This document shows positions 54,981 through 63,143 of a stretch of DNA of 64,000 bases, piece after piece. The number at the start of each line of letters is the position of its first letter. Position 1 is the first letter of the stretch. Under the pieces are notes generated by a model. That model searched no databases, had not been told where the DNA came from, and was given only the letters and a program-made list of their open reading frames with translations. Where the stretch lies: NCBI RefSeq assembly GCF_021556485.1, contig NZ_JAKGBW010000006.1:1-64000 (forward strand), given 5' to 3'. Source of the DNA: Oceanobacillus alkalisoli. Lineage in GTDB: Bacteria > Bacillota > Bacilli > Bacillales > Amphibacillaceae. Made by a program: the position numbers and the translations under genes.

Positions 54981-55421
54981 CTACCTCATATAAACACTTT
55001 CACATGTTCCTGGCTGTGGTTCATAAAAACAATGCAGTTTGAATTGACCCGTAAAAGGCTGACCGTACCATGTTGGCGGACACGGAGCATATGGATTAAA
55101 GTACCACAAAGCAAATTTCGCGGGATGATCCCGCCATGATTCTAAATTTCGTCTTGCTAATCTCCTCTCCTTATCTCTTGCTCCCTGATAAAACACATTG
55201 CCCTTCTGAACAGCTTCAAAAGAGAAATTTCCCCCTTGGACTTGAAATATTACATCTTCAATCGTTCTAACATCAATAAAGTCTAAACAATTTGCTACTG
55301 CACGGTTCACAATTACATTTCCGACATACAACATTCCTTGAACGCCTTCACCCTCAGCTTCCGCTCTCATCATCCTTGCCATTAAATCAACGTCCGCTTC
55401 CCGATAAGCTACTCTCGCCAT
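54981..55421 (-). CDS. cwlJ: Spore cortex-lytic cell wall hydrolase CwlJ
   Basis: A 146-residue hydrolase of the SleB/CwlJ family, lacking signal and peptidoglycan-binding domains as in CwlJ. It starts MARVAYREADVDLMARMMRAEAEGEG with the catalytic Glu. GNVIVNRAVANCLDF, NVFYQGARDKERRLARRNLESW and the end KLHCFYEPQPGTCESVY follow family order. It degrades cortex during germination when triggered by calcium dipicolinate. The partner gerQ is not adjacent here. Its presence marks the organism as a spore former. Confidence 0.95.
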   Translation of the reverse strand: MARVAYREADVDLMARMMRAEAEGEGVQGMLYVGNVIVNRAVANCLDFIDVRTIEDVIFQVQGGNFSFEAVQKGNVFYQGARDKERRLARRNLESWRDHPAKFALWYFNPYAPCPPTWYGQPFTGQFKLHCFYEPQPGTCESVYMR

Positions 55422-55538
55422 TTCTTCACCTCCAGGATATAGTATGAAGAAATGTGTATATGATGTTTCTTTTATATAGATTTGCCCATTTCCACTCCCT
55501 TTGAATTACTCAACAAAGCATGCAGTGAATGTGTCCTA

Positions 55539-56186
55539 TTATTTTCTTGTTCTATTCGATTTTTCTTCACTTAAATTCCGATAAAACCTTTCCTTGGAAG
55601 AAAGATAACGTGTGTCTGATCGTTCCCTGGATCTTTTTATTTGCCCTTCAACATACATCACGAGCGGTAAAATCCCAAGTACATATCTTCCAAAACGCCC
55701 CACTTCAATGTCTGGCAGTATTTCTTCGACAACCATCGGAAATACAGTAAACACCAAAAGAAGCATCATAACTAAAATAATTTCAGCATTAAATCTGCTT
55801 CTTATACGAGTAACTTTCCAACCAAGCATCACAAAAAAAGAAGTAATATATACTGACACAAGACAAAATCCCGCATATAGCAGAGTAAAAAATACCGATT
55901 CTCTCCTGCCATCATCAAGAAGAAAATTTATCGGCTCTCCTTGATAAAGAATCCCCTCTTCACTTCCAGTAAAAGTGAAATATACGATCGCCATATAACC
56001 AACCATGAAAAACATAAAGAAGGTTAGAGCTAGAACAACGACACCCCATAATAACACGAAGAGTCTTCGCAGTAAGCCAAAGATAAGACCAGCACCAGGA
56101 ATTTTGCTTAAAATATAAACAATAAAAATAATACCAACAAAACCAACAACCACAATTAGGGTGGAAAGAATTTCTTCCGTAATCAC
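55539..56186 (-). CDS. Polytopic membrane protein, unknown
   Basis: A 215-residue protein with about five hydrophobic segments (ILSTLIVVVGFVGIIFIVYI, LFVLLWGVVVLALTFFMFF, VYITSFFVMLGWKV) and a basic C-terminal tail (SKERFYRNLSEEKSNRTRK). No family is recognised. GTG start behind AAGGGGCAG. It stands alone. Confidence 0.6.
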   Translation of the reverse strand: MITEEILSTLIVVVGFVGIIFIVYILSKIPGAGLIFGLLRRLFVLLWGVVVLALTFFMFFMVGYMAIVYFTFTGSEEGILYQGEPINFLLDDGRRESVFFTLLYAGFCLVSVYITSFFVMLGWKVTRIRSRFNAEIILVMMLLLVFTVFPMVVEEILPDIEVGRFGRYVLGILPLVMYVEGQIKRSRERSDTRYLSSKERFYRNLSEEKSNRTRK

Positions 56187-56494
56187 AATCTGCCCCTTCT
56201 TTTATCTCCATACAAAGAAAGATATTGATCCTCTTACCATTTATTATCGTATTCTTCGATCTTTATATACTTTACCAATTACTTAGCTATTCTTGGTGGT
56301 TGCATGACTGTCAGAACTAAATTGTGTCCTTTCTTAAGGTGGTTATCCAGTCATTCATTTAGTCATTAACCAAAGCACCAAGCGTCATTCACACATTTCT
56401 GTCTGTTCAGGTAAAAAAGATTACACTATACGGAAAAATCTTCCTTCTCGTTCATCAAATAACCAAGAAAAACTCATAATTTGGTAGCGAATGA
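56187..56494. other. Intergenic stretch without recognised feature
   Basis: No gene or hairpin is convincing in these 308 bp. A block GGACACAATTTAGTTCTGACA on the minus strand may be an insertion-sequence end, but nothing confirms it. Confidence 0.4.
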
Positions 56495-57568
56495 TCAAAT
56501 ATTATAGTTCAGCACTTTAGAATAATCAGGAAATAAAAGGAGTTCCGGATGGAAATAATACAATTGGACATCGTCGATCTTGTCTTTTTCCACACTAATA
56601 TAAGCTTTACCTGTTATCGAGTCCCCTTTTTCTAATTTCCCTTCCAAATCGTATAAATCTATCCAATTTCCATCGATGTTAACATTAAATGTATGTATCA
56701 CTGCTTCTCCATCTACAACAGGCTTTGGCAGAGCTTGTTCAATGGTTTGAATTTCATCGATTGTATTTTCAATCGTTATGTCTAGTACTAGCGCTGACAT
56801 ATCACTTAAATCCACATTCCCTTGTTCAAGGTCAGGATTTTCTTCAATGCTCACATCATCGATCGTAACCTGGAGGCTTCCATTATCTTCATAATCTAGT
56901 AAATAAATTGGCTCTCCCATTTCATATATACCAATTTTACTCTCCTGTTCTGATTGCGGAGTGAAAAATACAACTTCAGGTATATCTTGTGTAATGTTCC
57001 ATAAAAATGCCGATGTATATTCATCATTTTTCTCCGTGACGACCGCACCTACTAAATCCAGTGTTTCGTTGGGCTCAAGTGCATAATCGAAGGATTCAAA
57101 TTCATCTGCAAACTGGTCGTTTTCCGGATAAGATACATCCACTTCTGTATTGGCTGCTGTATATTCGGGCAACAGATCGGGCAACCCAATTTCTTCATCA
57201 CTTAAATTTGTCACAGTATAATCAATAAACGTAACATTCGTATTTTCATCCGGTGAAGAGACTCGTTGCTCCACAAATTCTGAATGATCCTGAGCAGGTT
57301 CTGTCCATACTTTATTGACAGTTACTTCTGCATCTGCATCCGAATAGTATGTGGTCATGACGAATGGTTCTCCGATTTCATGATAGAGATCATTAGATTC
57401 TTCTGCATTCTCCGAGCCATTTGAATCGTTATCAGCTGTTGTTTCTTCCTCAGCCTCTGTTGGTTGTGCAGTTGCAGTTTCTGACACATTATCGTTGTCT
57501 TGCGAACACCCTGTTATCAACAAGAGCAATATGATAGAAAACAAGGTTAAAAGCCTAGTGTGTTTCAT
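56495..57568 (-). CDS. Lipoprotein with two DUF4352-like beta domains
   Basis: A 357-residue lipoprotein. Signal LLTLFSIILLLLITGCSQD has lipobox ITGC. A Glu/Asp/Thr-rich linker (residues 25-60) precedes two similar beta-sandwich modules (about 65-200 and 215-350). Both begin with a GEP(F/I) motif (EIGEPFVMTTYYSDADAEV, EMGEPIYLLDYEDNGS) and contain DYTVTN / DITIEN strands of the DUF4352 type. Function unknown; such proteins bind surface or signalling ligands. It stands alone. Confidence 0.75.
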   Translation of the reverse strand: MKHTRLLTLFSIILLLLITGCSQDNDNVSETATAQPTEAEEETTADNDSNGSENAEESNDLYHEIGEPFVMTTYYSDADAEVTVNKVWTEPAQDHSEFVEQRVSSPDENTNVTFIDYTVTNLSDEEIGLPDLLPEYTAANTEVDVSYPENDQFADEFESFDYALEPNETLDLVGAVVTEKNDEYTSAFLWNITQDIPEVVFFTPQSEQESKIGIYEMGEPIYLLDYEDNGSLQVTIDDVSIEENPDLEQGNVDLSDMSALVLDITIENTIDEIQTIEQALPKPVVDGEAVIHTFNVNIDGNWIDLYDLEGKLEKGDSITGKAYISVEKDKIDDVQLYYFHPELLLFPDYSKVLNYNI

Positions 57569-57735
57569 AGGGAATCTCCTCCAATTATTAAATTTTTGTA
57601 GGTAAAATGCATATACTTGTAATTTCCCCGTAATTATTTAAATAATATATCTTTACGTTTCCTCCTGTCAATAGACCATCTGACGTATTATTCTTTTACT
57701 ATATCAGTTGAATGAAATAAATCGCATGCTTAGTT
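57569..57735. other. AT-rich leader of the lipoprotein gene
   Basis: It contains the probable promoter of the lipoprotein gene; no other feature is recognised. Confidence 0.4.
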
Positions 57736-57940
57736 TGTGCGGGATTCTTGAATGAGCATGCGAGTTCGTACGGTTATGGTGTGGGATTCTGGGGCGGCGA
57801 GCGAGGTTGCGTGGTTATCGTGCCAGATTATCGGGTGGTGTGCGAGTTTGCACGAGGATCGTGCGCGATTACCAAGGGGCGTGCAAGTATGTACGATTAT
57901 CGTGCGCTAATTCTCGGACCGCGTGCGAATCTGCTGATTA
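57736..57940. repeat. Degenerate 41-bp tandem repeat, G-rich
   Basis: Five units start at 57759, 57800, 57841, 57882 and 57924 (period 41-42 bp), each with TGCGAGTTTGCACG-like and TATCGTGC-like segments. A partial unit precedes them. Base composition is far richer in G than the surroundings. An open frame crosses it, but no conserved protein is seen. Confidence 0.75.
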
Positions 57941-58014
57941 ATGCAACCTGTGTAAATTTCAGCAAAAAATTTTTTGTGTATTCCATATAAAAATTCGAAT
58001 AATCTGCGTAGATT

Positions 58015-58290
58015 TTATAAAGCAACCATTGGTTCACGCCAATCTGGGTCTCCCTCATGAATTGGATTAGGAATATCACAAACACTATTTTGCATCAGGA
58101 TAAGTAAATCATCTTTGCTAGGAATATATCGGTAAAGTACATTGGTGTCAATCCAAGAGAAGATGCAACTCGATTCATCGATACAGATGAAAGTCCTTCT
58201 TTATCAGCAATAGCGACTGCAGCATCTACAATTTGATCGATACTTAATTCTTTTTTAGGTCCCCTATTTGATTGTTTCTTTAAGCCCTTG
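58015..58290 (-). pseudogene. TetR-family regulator remnant, frameshifted and truncated
   Basis: The minus strand reads RGPKKELSIDQIVDAAVAI and then ADKEGLSSVSMNRVASSLGL (TetR HTH), shifts by one base near 58140, and continues YRYIPSKDDLLILMQNS to the end PMVAL-stop. TetR sequences normally have SLYRYVPSKD here, so the frameshift is clear. The rest of the ligand domain is gone. Upstream it is joined directly to a group II intron fragment. Confidence 0.82.
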
Positions 58291-58291
58291 T

Positions 58292-58730
58292 TTGAATCAT
58301 AGTAGAAACCAAACCCCAAGAATTTCGTATTACTAGGGCGGGAGATGCGACTCTTTTCGGCATTCACGATGAGTCCTAATTTCTTCTCGATAAATGTTGT
58401 AATGGAGGCAAGCACTCTGTTGGCGGCTTTCTTAATAGGGGACTCCTGAGCCGTCCGTGAGACCTCCCAGGGTAAGGCATCTATCTTTCCGCTTTTACTC
58501 GTCTAATCTACTCTATAGGGTTACGCACATCTTTAGGATTTTGGCTTGTTGTGGAGCCTCGTCCACCTATCGAGCCTTTGTATTAGATTTCTATTCGTCA
58601 AGTCAAGCTTTTGATACGCGCTTCCTTCAGCCCTTACCTCACGATAAGTACCTTGCGCTTCTCTAGTGGTTGGTCGATATGTACCCCCACAGTGGACTTT
58701 CACCACCTAGATAGTTGCCATGCCTGGCAC
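58292..58730 (-). mobile_element. Decayed group IIC intron with reverse-transcriptase fragment
   Basis: The minus strand from 58730 starts GTGCCAGGCATGGC, followed by GGTGAAAGTCCACTGTG and GCAAGGTACTTATCGTGAGG, features of the 5' domain I of bacterial class C introns. The terminal part encodes SPIKKAANRVLASITTFIEK and LIVNAEKSRISRPSNTKFLGF, a slice of the intron reverse transcriptase. Domains II-VI and most of the enzyme are deleted. The intron begins directly behind a hairpin-T6 terminator, the known target type for class C introns. Confidence 0.8.
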
Positions 58731-58734
58731 ATAC

Positions 58735-58770
58735 AAAAAAGGCGATAATCCTTCTTGAACTATCGCACCC
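58735..58770 (-). terminator. Terminator used as intron target
   Basis: On the minus strand GCGATA pairs with TATCGC and is followed by TTTTTTGTAT, ending 5 bp before the intron's first base. Confidence 0.7.
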
Positions 58771-58809
58771 TATAGTTGAATAAGAGCATATATATTTAAT
58801 TTTAAAGTT

Positions 58810-59005
58810 CTATAGATAAACTTCTCCATATTTCTTCACATTTTTTCTTCTTAATACGTTCATCATATATTGAATAAAAATCTTTATCCTATATGTAGGT
58901 CTCACCTTCATTTCAAACAAATCCTTTAATCCATAGGGAGCCTTAATTTCAAGTTCTTTATTACGGAGTCTTGCAACGATTGCAGTTGGGGTTTCAGGAA
59001 AATGT
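58810..59005 (-). pseudogene. Nucleotidyltransferase-family (NTP_transf_6) C-terminal remnant
   Basis: The minus strand reads HFPETPTAIVARLRNKELEI and KAPYGLKDLFEMKVRPT, the conserved C-terminus of the DUF925 nucleotidyltransferases (FPETATAVAVRL...APFGLDDLF.L.VRP). It ends at TAG 58810. No N-terminal part is present; it is fused to a HisZ/HisS start. Confidence 0.72.
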
Positions 59006-59114
59006 TGCCGGAGGTTTGCAACCGTATGGAATAAAAACGTCTTCTAATGTTCTTCTTACTCCCTCCGCATTCGGTAAAAAAATCTTGAGTACCCTTTAAA
59101 TTTTGATAATCCAT
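59006..59114 (-). pseudogene. N-terminal remnant of HisS/HisZ-like gene
   Basis: From ATG 59112-59114 the frame reads MDYQNLKGTQDFFTECGGSK, the class II histidyl-tRNA synthetase N-terminus (KGTQDF.P). A shift leads to EDVFIPYGCKPPAT, matching the next block. Then the sequence jumps to the nucleotidyltransferase fragment. Paralogue HisZ is equally possible. Confidence 0.72.
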
Positions 59115-59148
59115 CTTCTTTTTCCTTGACTCCAATATTTTAATAAAT

Positions 59149-59265
59149 GATTGAATTTCATAATTACCAAAGTCGGCTTTTCCATCATCATATGTAGTTG
59201 GAACGAACCAACTCAACTACATATGATAATGGTGAAGCATTAAATACGTATTATGAAATTCATTA
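59149..59265. mobile_element. PAL element copy I
   Basis: A 117-bp copy starting GATTGAATTTCATAATTACC, flanked by AAAT (59145-59148, 59266-59269). Confidence 0.88.
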
Positions 59266-59317
59266 AAATAAAAACCGCAATTGATTTAAGTGTGGAACTT
59301 AATCAAATGCGGTTTAA
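59266..59317 (-). terminator. Terminator after aldehyde dehydrogenase
   Basis: On the minus strand AAACCGCATTTGATTAAG and CTTAAATCAATTGCGGTTT pair and are followed by TTATTTT, about 100 bp past the gene. Confidence 0.75.
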
Positions 59318-59424
59318 TGATAAATAGCCTTTCTATTTACGATTATTAAAATCAGATAGCGTAAAGGGGGATCGATGAGATAGAACGCTTCGAATTTTAT
59401 AACCCCTCTGTCTCTAAAATTATT

Positions 59425-60897
59425 TTATTCGAGATAATTCGTATGAAAAGGACTTTCCCTCTCTTCAGTTTGTACAGAAACCCATTGGACGGTAGTAAAC
59501 TCTTCTAATGACCATTCCCCTCCAAAGCGACCCAGTCCAGAATCTTTCTCGCCTCCGAAGGCAATCAACGGCTCATCGTTTACACTTTGGTCATTCACAT
59601 GAACCATGCCGGAAGTAATCTGTTTCGCTGCTTCTACCCCTCTTTCTGGGGAACCCGAATGAATTGCCCCACTTAGACCAAATGGGGTATCATTTGCAAT
59701 ACGGATTGCTTCTTCATCACTTTCTGCAGAGATAATAGTAGCAACTGGGCCAAACATTTCGTTTTTAGCTGTCGCCACCTCATTGGTACCAGTTAATATA
59801 TAAGGATGCATGACATTGCCTTCCACTTTTCCTTCCAGTACAACTTTAGCTCCTTGTTTCTTAGCCATTTCAATTTGTTCAAGTATCCGATCAATTGCTT
59901 TTCGATTGATCAATGGACCGATTAAATTATCCTTTTCGCTTGGGTCGCCCACCTTAATTTTTTTCGTCTTTTCCACAAACCTCTCAATAAATTCCTCATA
60001 TAAATCTTGATGAACTATGATTCGATTAATAGCCATACATATTTGTCCATTATGCATAAATTTACCGAATAGTGCAGAATTTACCGCACCTTCTACTTGC
60101 GCATCACCAAGCACGACAAGCGGGTTGTTTCCTCCCAACTCGAGTGCAACTTTCTTAATATTTCTTCCACAAATTTCACCAATATGCCTCCCTGCCGGCG
60201 TGGACCCAGTAAACGAAATTAACCGTGGAATTGGATGTTCCACAAATGCATCGCCTATTTCTTCTAATTTTGGAACAACAACGTTAAATATTCCTTTCGG
60301 CAATCCCGCCTCTTCAAATACTTTTGCAAGTAATATTCCGCCGGTTACCGCTGTTTGCTCATCAGGTTTCAATACGACCCCGTTACCGACAGCCAGTGCA
60401 GGTGCAACTGAACGCATTGCAAGATACATTGGAAAGTTGAATGGCCCGATTACTCCAACTACCCCTAAAGGCTTTCGGTAAATTCTATTTTCCTTTCCTG
60501 GAACAAGGGAAGGCACAATCTCCCCATTCATTCTAAGTGGAAAAGAAGCAGCTTCCCTCATAATTGCGATGACAAAGTCAATTTCGACGTTGGCCTTTAG
60601 ATGTGATGAACCACCTTCCCTAATCAAATGTCCAACAAACTCTTCTCTTCTAGCTTCAACAATCTGCACTGCCTTTTCCATAATGGAAGATCTTTCAAAT
60701 GGATTATAATTTAACCATTCGTTTTTGGTCTGTTCAGCGGATTGATAAGCTTCGTCAACATCTTCCTTACTCGCTGTTTTTATTTCTTGCAGAACTTCGT
60801 CATTATAGGGGTTTTTCACTTTATAAGTGGTTTCCCCTTTACCATCACGCCATTTTCCAGATATATAATTTTTATTCAAACCCTCGTAAGGTGTCAT
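59425..60897 (-). CDS. NAD(P)-dependent aldehyde dehydrogenase
   Basis: A 490-residue ALDH of the benzaldehyde/vanillin dehydrogenase-like group (YfmT-like). GVVGVIGPFNFPMYLAMR near residue 150 is the Rossmann start. KPDEQTAVTGG, the catalytic Glu in VALELGGNNPLVV near residue 250, and the Cys in FMHNGQICMAINRII near residue 285 are all present, as is GPVATIISAESDEEAI. Substrate unknown, probably an aromatic or aliphatic aldehyde. It stands alone with its own terminator. Confidence 0.92.
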   Translation of the reverse strand: MTPYEGLNKNYISGKWRDGKGETTYKVKNPYNDEVLQEIKTASKEDVDEAYQSAEQTKNEWLNYNPFERSSIMEKAVQIVEARREEFVGHLIREGGSSHLKANVEIDFVIAIMREAASFPLRMNGEIVPSLVPGKENRIYRKPLGVVGVIGPFNFPMYLAMRSVAPALAVGNGVVLKPDEQTAVTGGILLAKVFEEAGLPKGIFNVVVPKLEEIGDAFVEHPIPRLISFTGSTPAGRHIGEICGRNIKKVALELGGNNPLVVLGDAQVEGAVNSALFGKFMHNGQICMAINRIIVHQDLYEEFIERFVEKTKKIKVGDPSEKDNLIGPLINRKAIDRILEQIEMAKKQGAKVVLEGKVEGNVMHPYILTGTNEVATAKNEMFGPVATIISAESDEEAIRIANDTPFGLSGAIHSGSPERGVEAAKQITSGMVHVNDQSVNDEPLIAFGGEKDSGLGRFGGEWSLEEFTTVQWVSVQTEERESPFHTNYLE

Positions 60898-61030
60898 ATG
60901 ATTAATTCTCCTTTTATTTTATGACTTACTATGAGTTTTACTCTTTGGTTCCTTGTTATACCTTTTAGGAATGGAGAAGGAAACTGGTTACCATATATTG
61001 AATTGAATTCAACTGTAATTGTTAACAATT
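60898..61030. other. Upstream region of the aldehyde dehydrogenase gene
   Basis: Presumably holds the promoter; nothing else is recognised. Confidence 0.4.
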
Positions 61031-61148
61031 GAATGAATTTCATAATTACCAAAAACGGCTTCTTCGCCACATCATGTAATTAAGAAAGCTTCTACGCAAC
61101 TACATGTTGTGGCGAAGGAGCGGTAAATCCTTATTATGAAATTCATTA
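61031..61148. mobile_element. PAL element copy J, divergent subtype
   Basis: A 118-bp copy with the usual ends and a flanking AATT duplication (61027-61030, 61149-61152). Its centre differs in sequence (CTTCGCCACA and TGTGGCGAAG arms), yet still forms a hairpin, so the fold is kept while the bases changed. Confidence 0.87.
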
Positions 61149-61177
61149 AATTGATTATGATTATAAAAAACCTCGTT

Positions 61178-61861
61178 TTATTTAGGACTTACATGTATGC
61201 CTTCACCCTCTCGCCAATCTGCGTAGAGTATACGCTTTACATAATCATATCCATTGGTAGTCAACTGCTCATTTAACCACTGTTGATCAAATCCGAGTTC
61301 ATGCACATTGTCCCATAAAACTTCCCCATCTATAATTAACGATGTTGGGAGATGTACTGGAGTTTCTATAAGACGTAGAGCTTGCTTGTCTGGTATTTGA
61401 TACCTGGATTTCAATAATATACTTATTTGCCCATTAGCTTCTAATATCCCGTATTTGACTTCGCGAACTGAAAAGACATTATTTTGACGGAGTAGACTCA
61501 ATACTTGATTTACATCCAGTCTGTTCTTTGTAAGTAACTTTCTGTCTATAATACCATCTCGAATGATTATGTTAGGATTGCCTAGTAGGAGAGAACGAGT
61601 CGATTTAATTTTGAGAGTCATAAACTCTACTCCCAACATAAGAAACGTCCACAATCCGACGGCATATAAAAAATAAAAAACCCCTATCTTATCCTCATAA
61701 ATGGAACTTCCTAAAAAATGTCCTAGTCCTAGAACAAAAACTAAGTGAAACGGGGTTAACTGATAGATGGATGTTCTGCCCGTTATGATAATGATAAAAA
61801 ATAAAGTGGCAAAACCCACGATGACTTTAATCGTCAGTAAACCAATATTAACTTCTTCCAA
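61178..61861 (-). CDS. DUF421 (YetF-like) membrane protein
   Basis: A 227-residue protein with three N-terminal transmembrane segments (IVGFATLFFIIIITG, LTPFHLVFVLGLGHFLG, FLYAVGLWTFLMLGV) and a cytosolic DUF421 domain (NPNIIIRDGIIDRKLLTKNRLDVNQ and LSLLRQNNVFSVREVKYGILE). YetF/YrbG-type proteins are linked to spore or stress physiology; the biochemical role is unknown. PAL copy J lies 30 bp downstream. Confidence 0.85.
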   Translation of the reverse strand: MEEVNIGLLTIKVIVGFATLFFIIIITGRTSIYQLTPFHLVFVLGLGHFLGSSIYEDKIGVFYFLYAVGLWTFLMLGVEFMTLKIKSTRSLLLGNPNIIIRDGIIDRKLLTKNRLDVNQVLSLLRQNNVFSVREVKYGILEANGQISILLKSRYQIPDKQALRLIETPVHLPTSLIIDGEVLWDNVHELGFDQQWLNEQLTTNGYDYVKRILYADWREGEGIHVSPK

Positions 61862-62024
61862 AGATTTTTCCTCCGATTTAAGTTTTAGTTTGTTGTACCA
61901 TCATGTCTTGGATTTTATTGATTCCAATAGAATTCTAAAGGCTGTACGGTCTTTCCCTCCCACTTATTAAGAACAGTAAATAATATAAGTTGTGAACTTG
62001 CCCTGTAGATTTTCAGTTAAGAAA

Positions 62025-63143
62025 TCAGAACATGATTTTACCATTTCTAATATTGACTTTTACCTTTGGATGAACAAGGATATGCTCATAATAATTTTCT
62101 CCCTTTATTTCTTTCCAGATAGAGGGATGAAAGGCAACGAGTTCTCTGCCTAATCCAAGTACGTCACTTTGATTCTCTGCAAGTTTTTTAAACAGAGTAT
62201 CCGCTTTTTCAGTAAGAATCATGGATAATTGACTTTCCAAAGAATCGATCACTTCTTGCTTATATAAATGGTTTGGAGGATAGTCAACAATCTCCACATC
62301 CAATTGCAGCATAATATCAGCATGTACTTTTTCCTCTTTTTTCAGCTTAAGTTCTCTTGATACGTTTTTTACATTATAGCTGACGGATACGCTAGCTTCT
62401 TCGTCCAACCTTTCTGTTAAAAGTGCCTTTTTAGATTGTTTTCCCATAAACAACAATAGAAAAGTACTTTCAGCAGGGGAAAGAAACTGTCCGGTAAAGC
62501 TGTTGTTATGAAAAAGAGCAGCCCCATTTATTTTGACTTCATCGTCCGACTCGTCCTTGCTCAAATAAGGAAGCATGAAATCTTTTCCTTCATCAAACAA
62601 ATAGGTGCGAATCGATCGTAGTGTTATATCCTGAATTTTCGAATTGATTTCACTGCTGTGAATCAATTCGTATAAGTACTCCCCTTTTTCAACTTCATTT
62701 TTGGATAAATGGGTGATTATCTCATTTGCACTGTTATCTGTCACAGCAATTTTGGCGTTTAAATCCACCCTCGGGTCCCGGTAAAGAGCATCCAGCACAT
62801 TATAAATATCACCTTTGGCAACGTCGATTCCTAAGATTAAAACTCTTCCTTTTGCTGGATCGTAATTACCGGCTACGCTCCTGTCAATTGTCACGCTTGC
62901 CTCTTTTATGGAACTTCCATTTCCGGTTACCAGTTTATTCGATATAGATATTTCCCCCCTGCTTGACTCACTAATATTCATATCTCTAAGAATTGAAGTT
63001 ATTTGATAATCCCCCTCCTCCACTAGGTCAAAACCTGATAAATACACCGTACGGGTATTCTTTAGCAGTCTTTCATCCCAGCACCCAGCTAGTAATGGAA
63101 GAATAAAGAAGAGCAAGACGAGCTCAGTTTTCCTTTTCCTCAT
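62025..63143 (-). CDS. Ger(x)C-family spore germination lipoprotein
   Basis: A 372-residue GerAC-type lipoprotein. Signal VLLFFILPLLAGCWDERLL contains the LAGCWD lipobox typical of GerC subunits. It is the third subunit of nutrient germinant receptors in the spore inner membrane. NKLVTGNGSSIKEA and domain-3 segments such as LAFHP-like VAFHPSIWKEI are seen. It overlaps the upstream gerB-type gene by 20 bp. Confidence 0.9.
   Translation of the reverse strand: MRKRKTELVLLFFILPLLAGCWDERLLKNTRTVYLSGFDLVEEGDYQITSILRDMNISESSRGEISISNKLVTGNGSSIKEASVTIDRSVAGNYDPAKGRVLILGIDVAKGDIYNVLDALYRDPRVDLNAKIAVTDNSANEIITHLSKNEVEKGEYLYELIHSSEINSKIQDITLRSIRTYLFDEGKDFMLPYLSKDESDDEVKINGAALFHNNSFTGQFLSPAESTFLLLFMGKQSKKALLTERLDEEASVSVSYNVKNVSRELKLKKEEKVHADIMLQLDVEIVDYPPNHLYKQEVIDSLESQLSMILTEKADTLFKKLAENQSDVLGLGRELVAFHPSIWKEIKGENYYEHILVHPKVKVNIRNGKIMF

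Noticed and set aside
57748-57990. 80-codon open frame across the 41-bp tandem repeat
   Set aside because: It only follows the G-rich repeat, has no ribosome site and no family resemblance.
58926-59216. 96-codon protein
   Set aside because: It runs through PAL copy I and a frameshifted HisS/HisZ and nucleotidyltransferase fusion; pseudogene pieces explain it.
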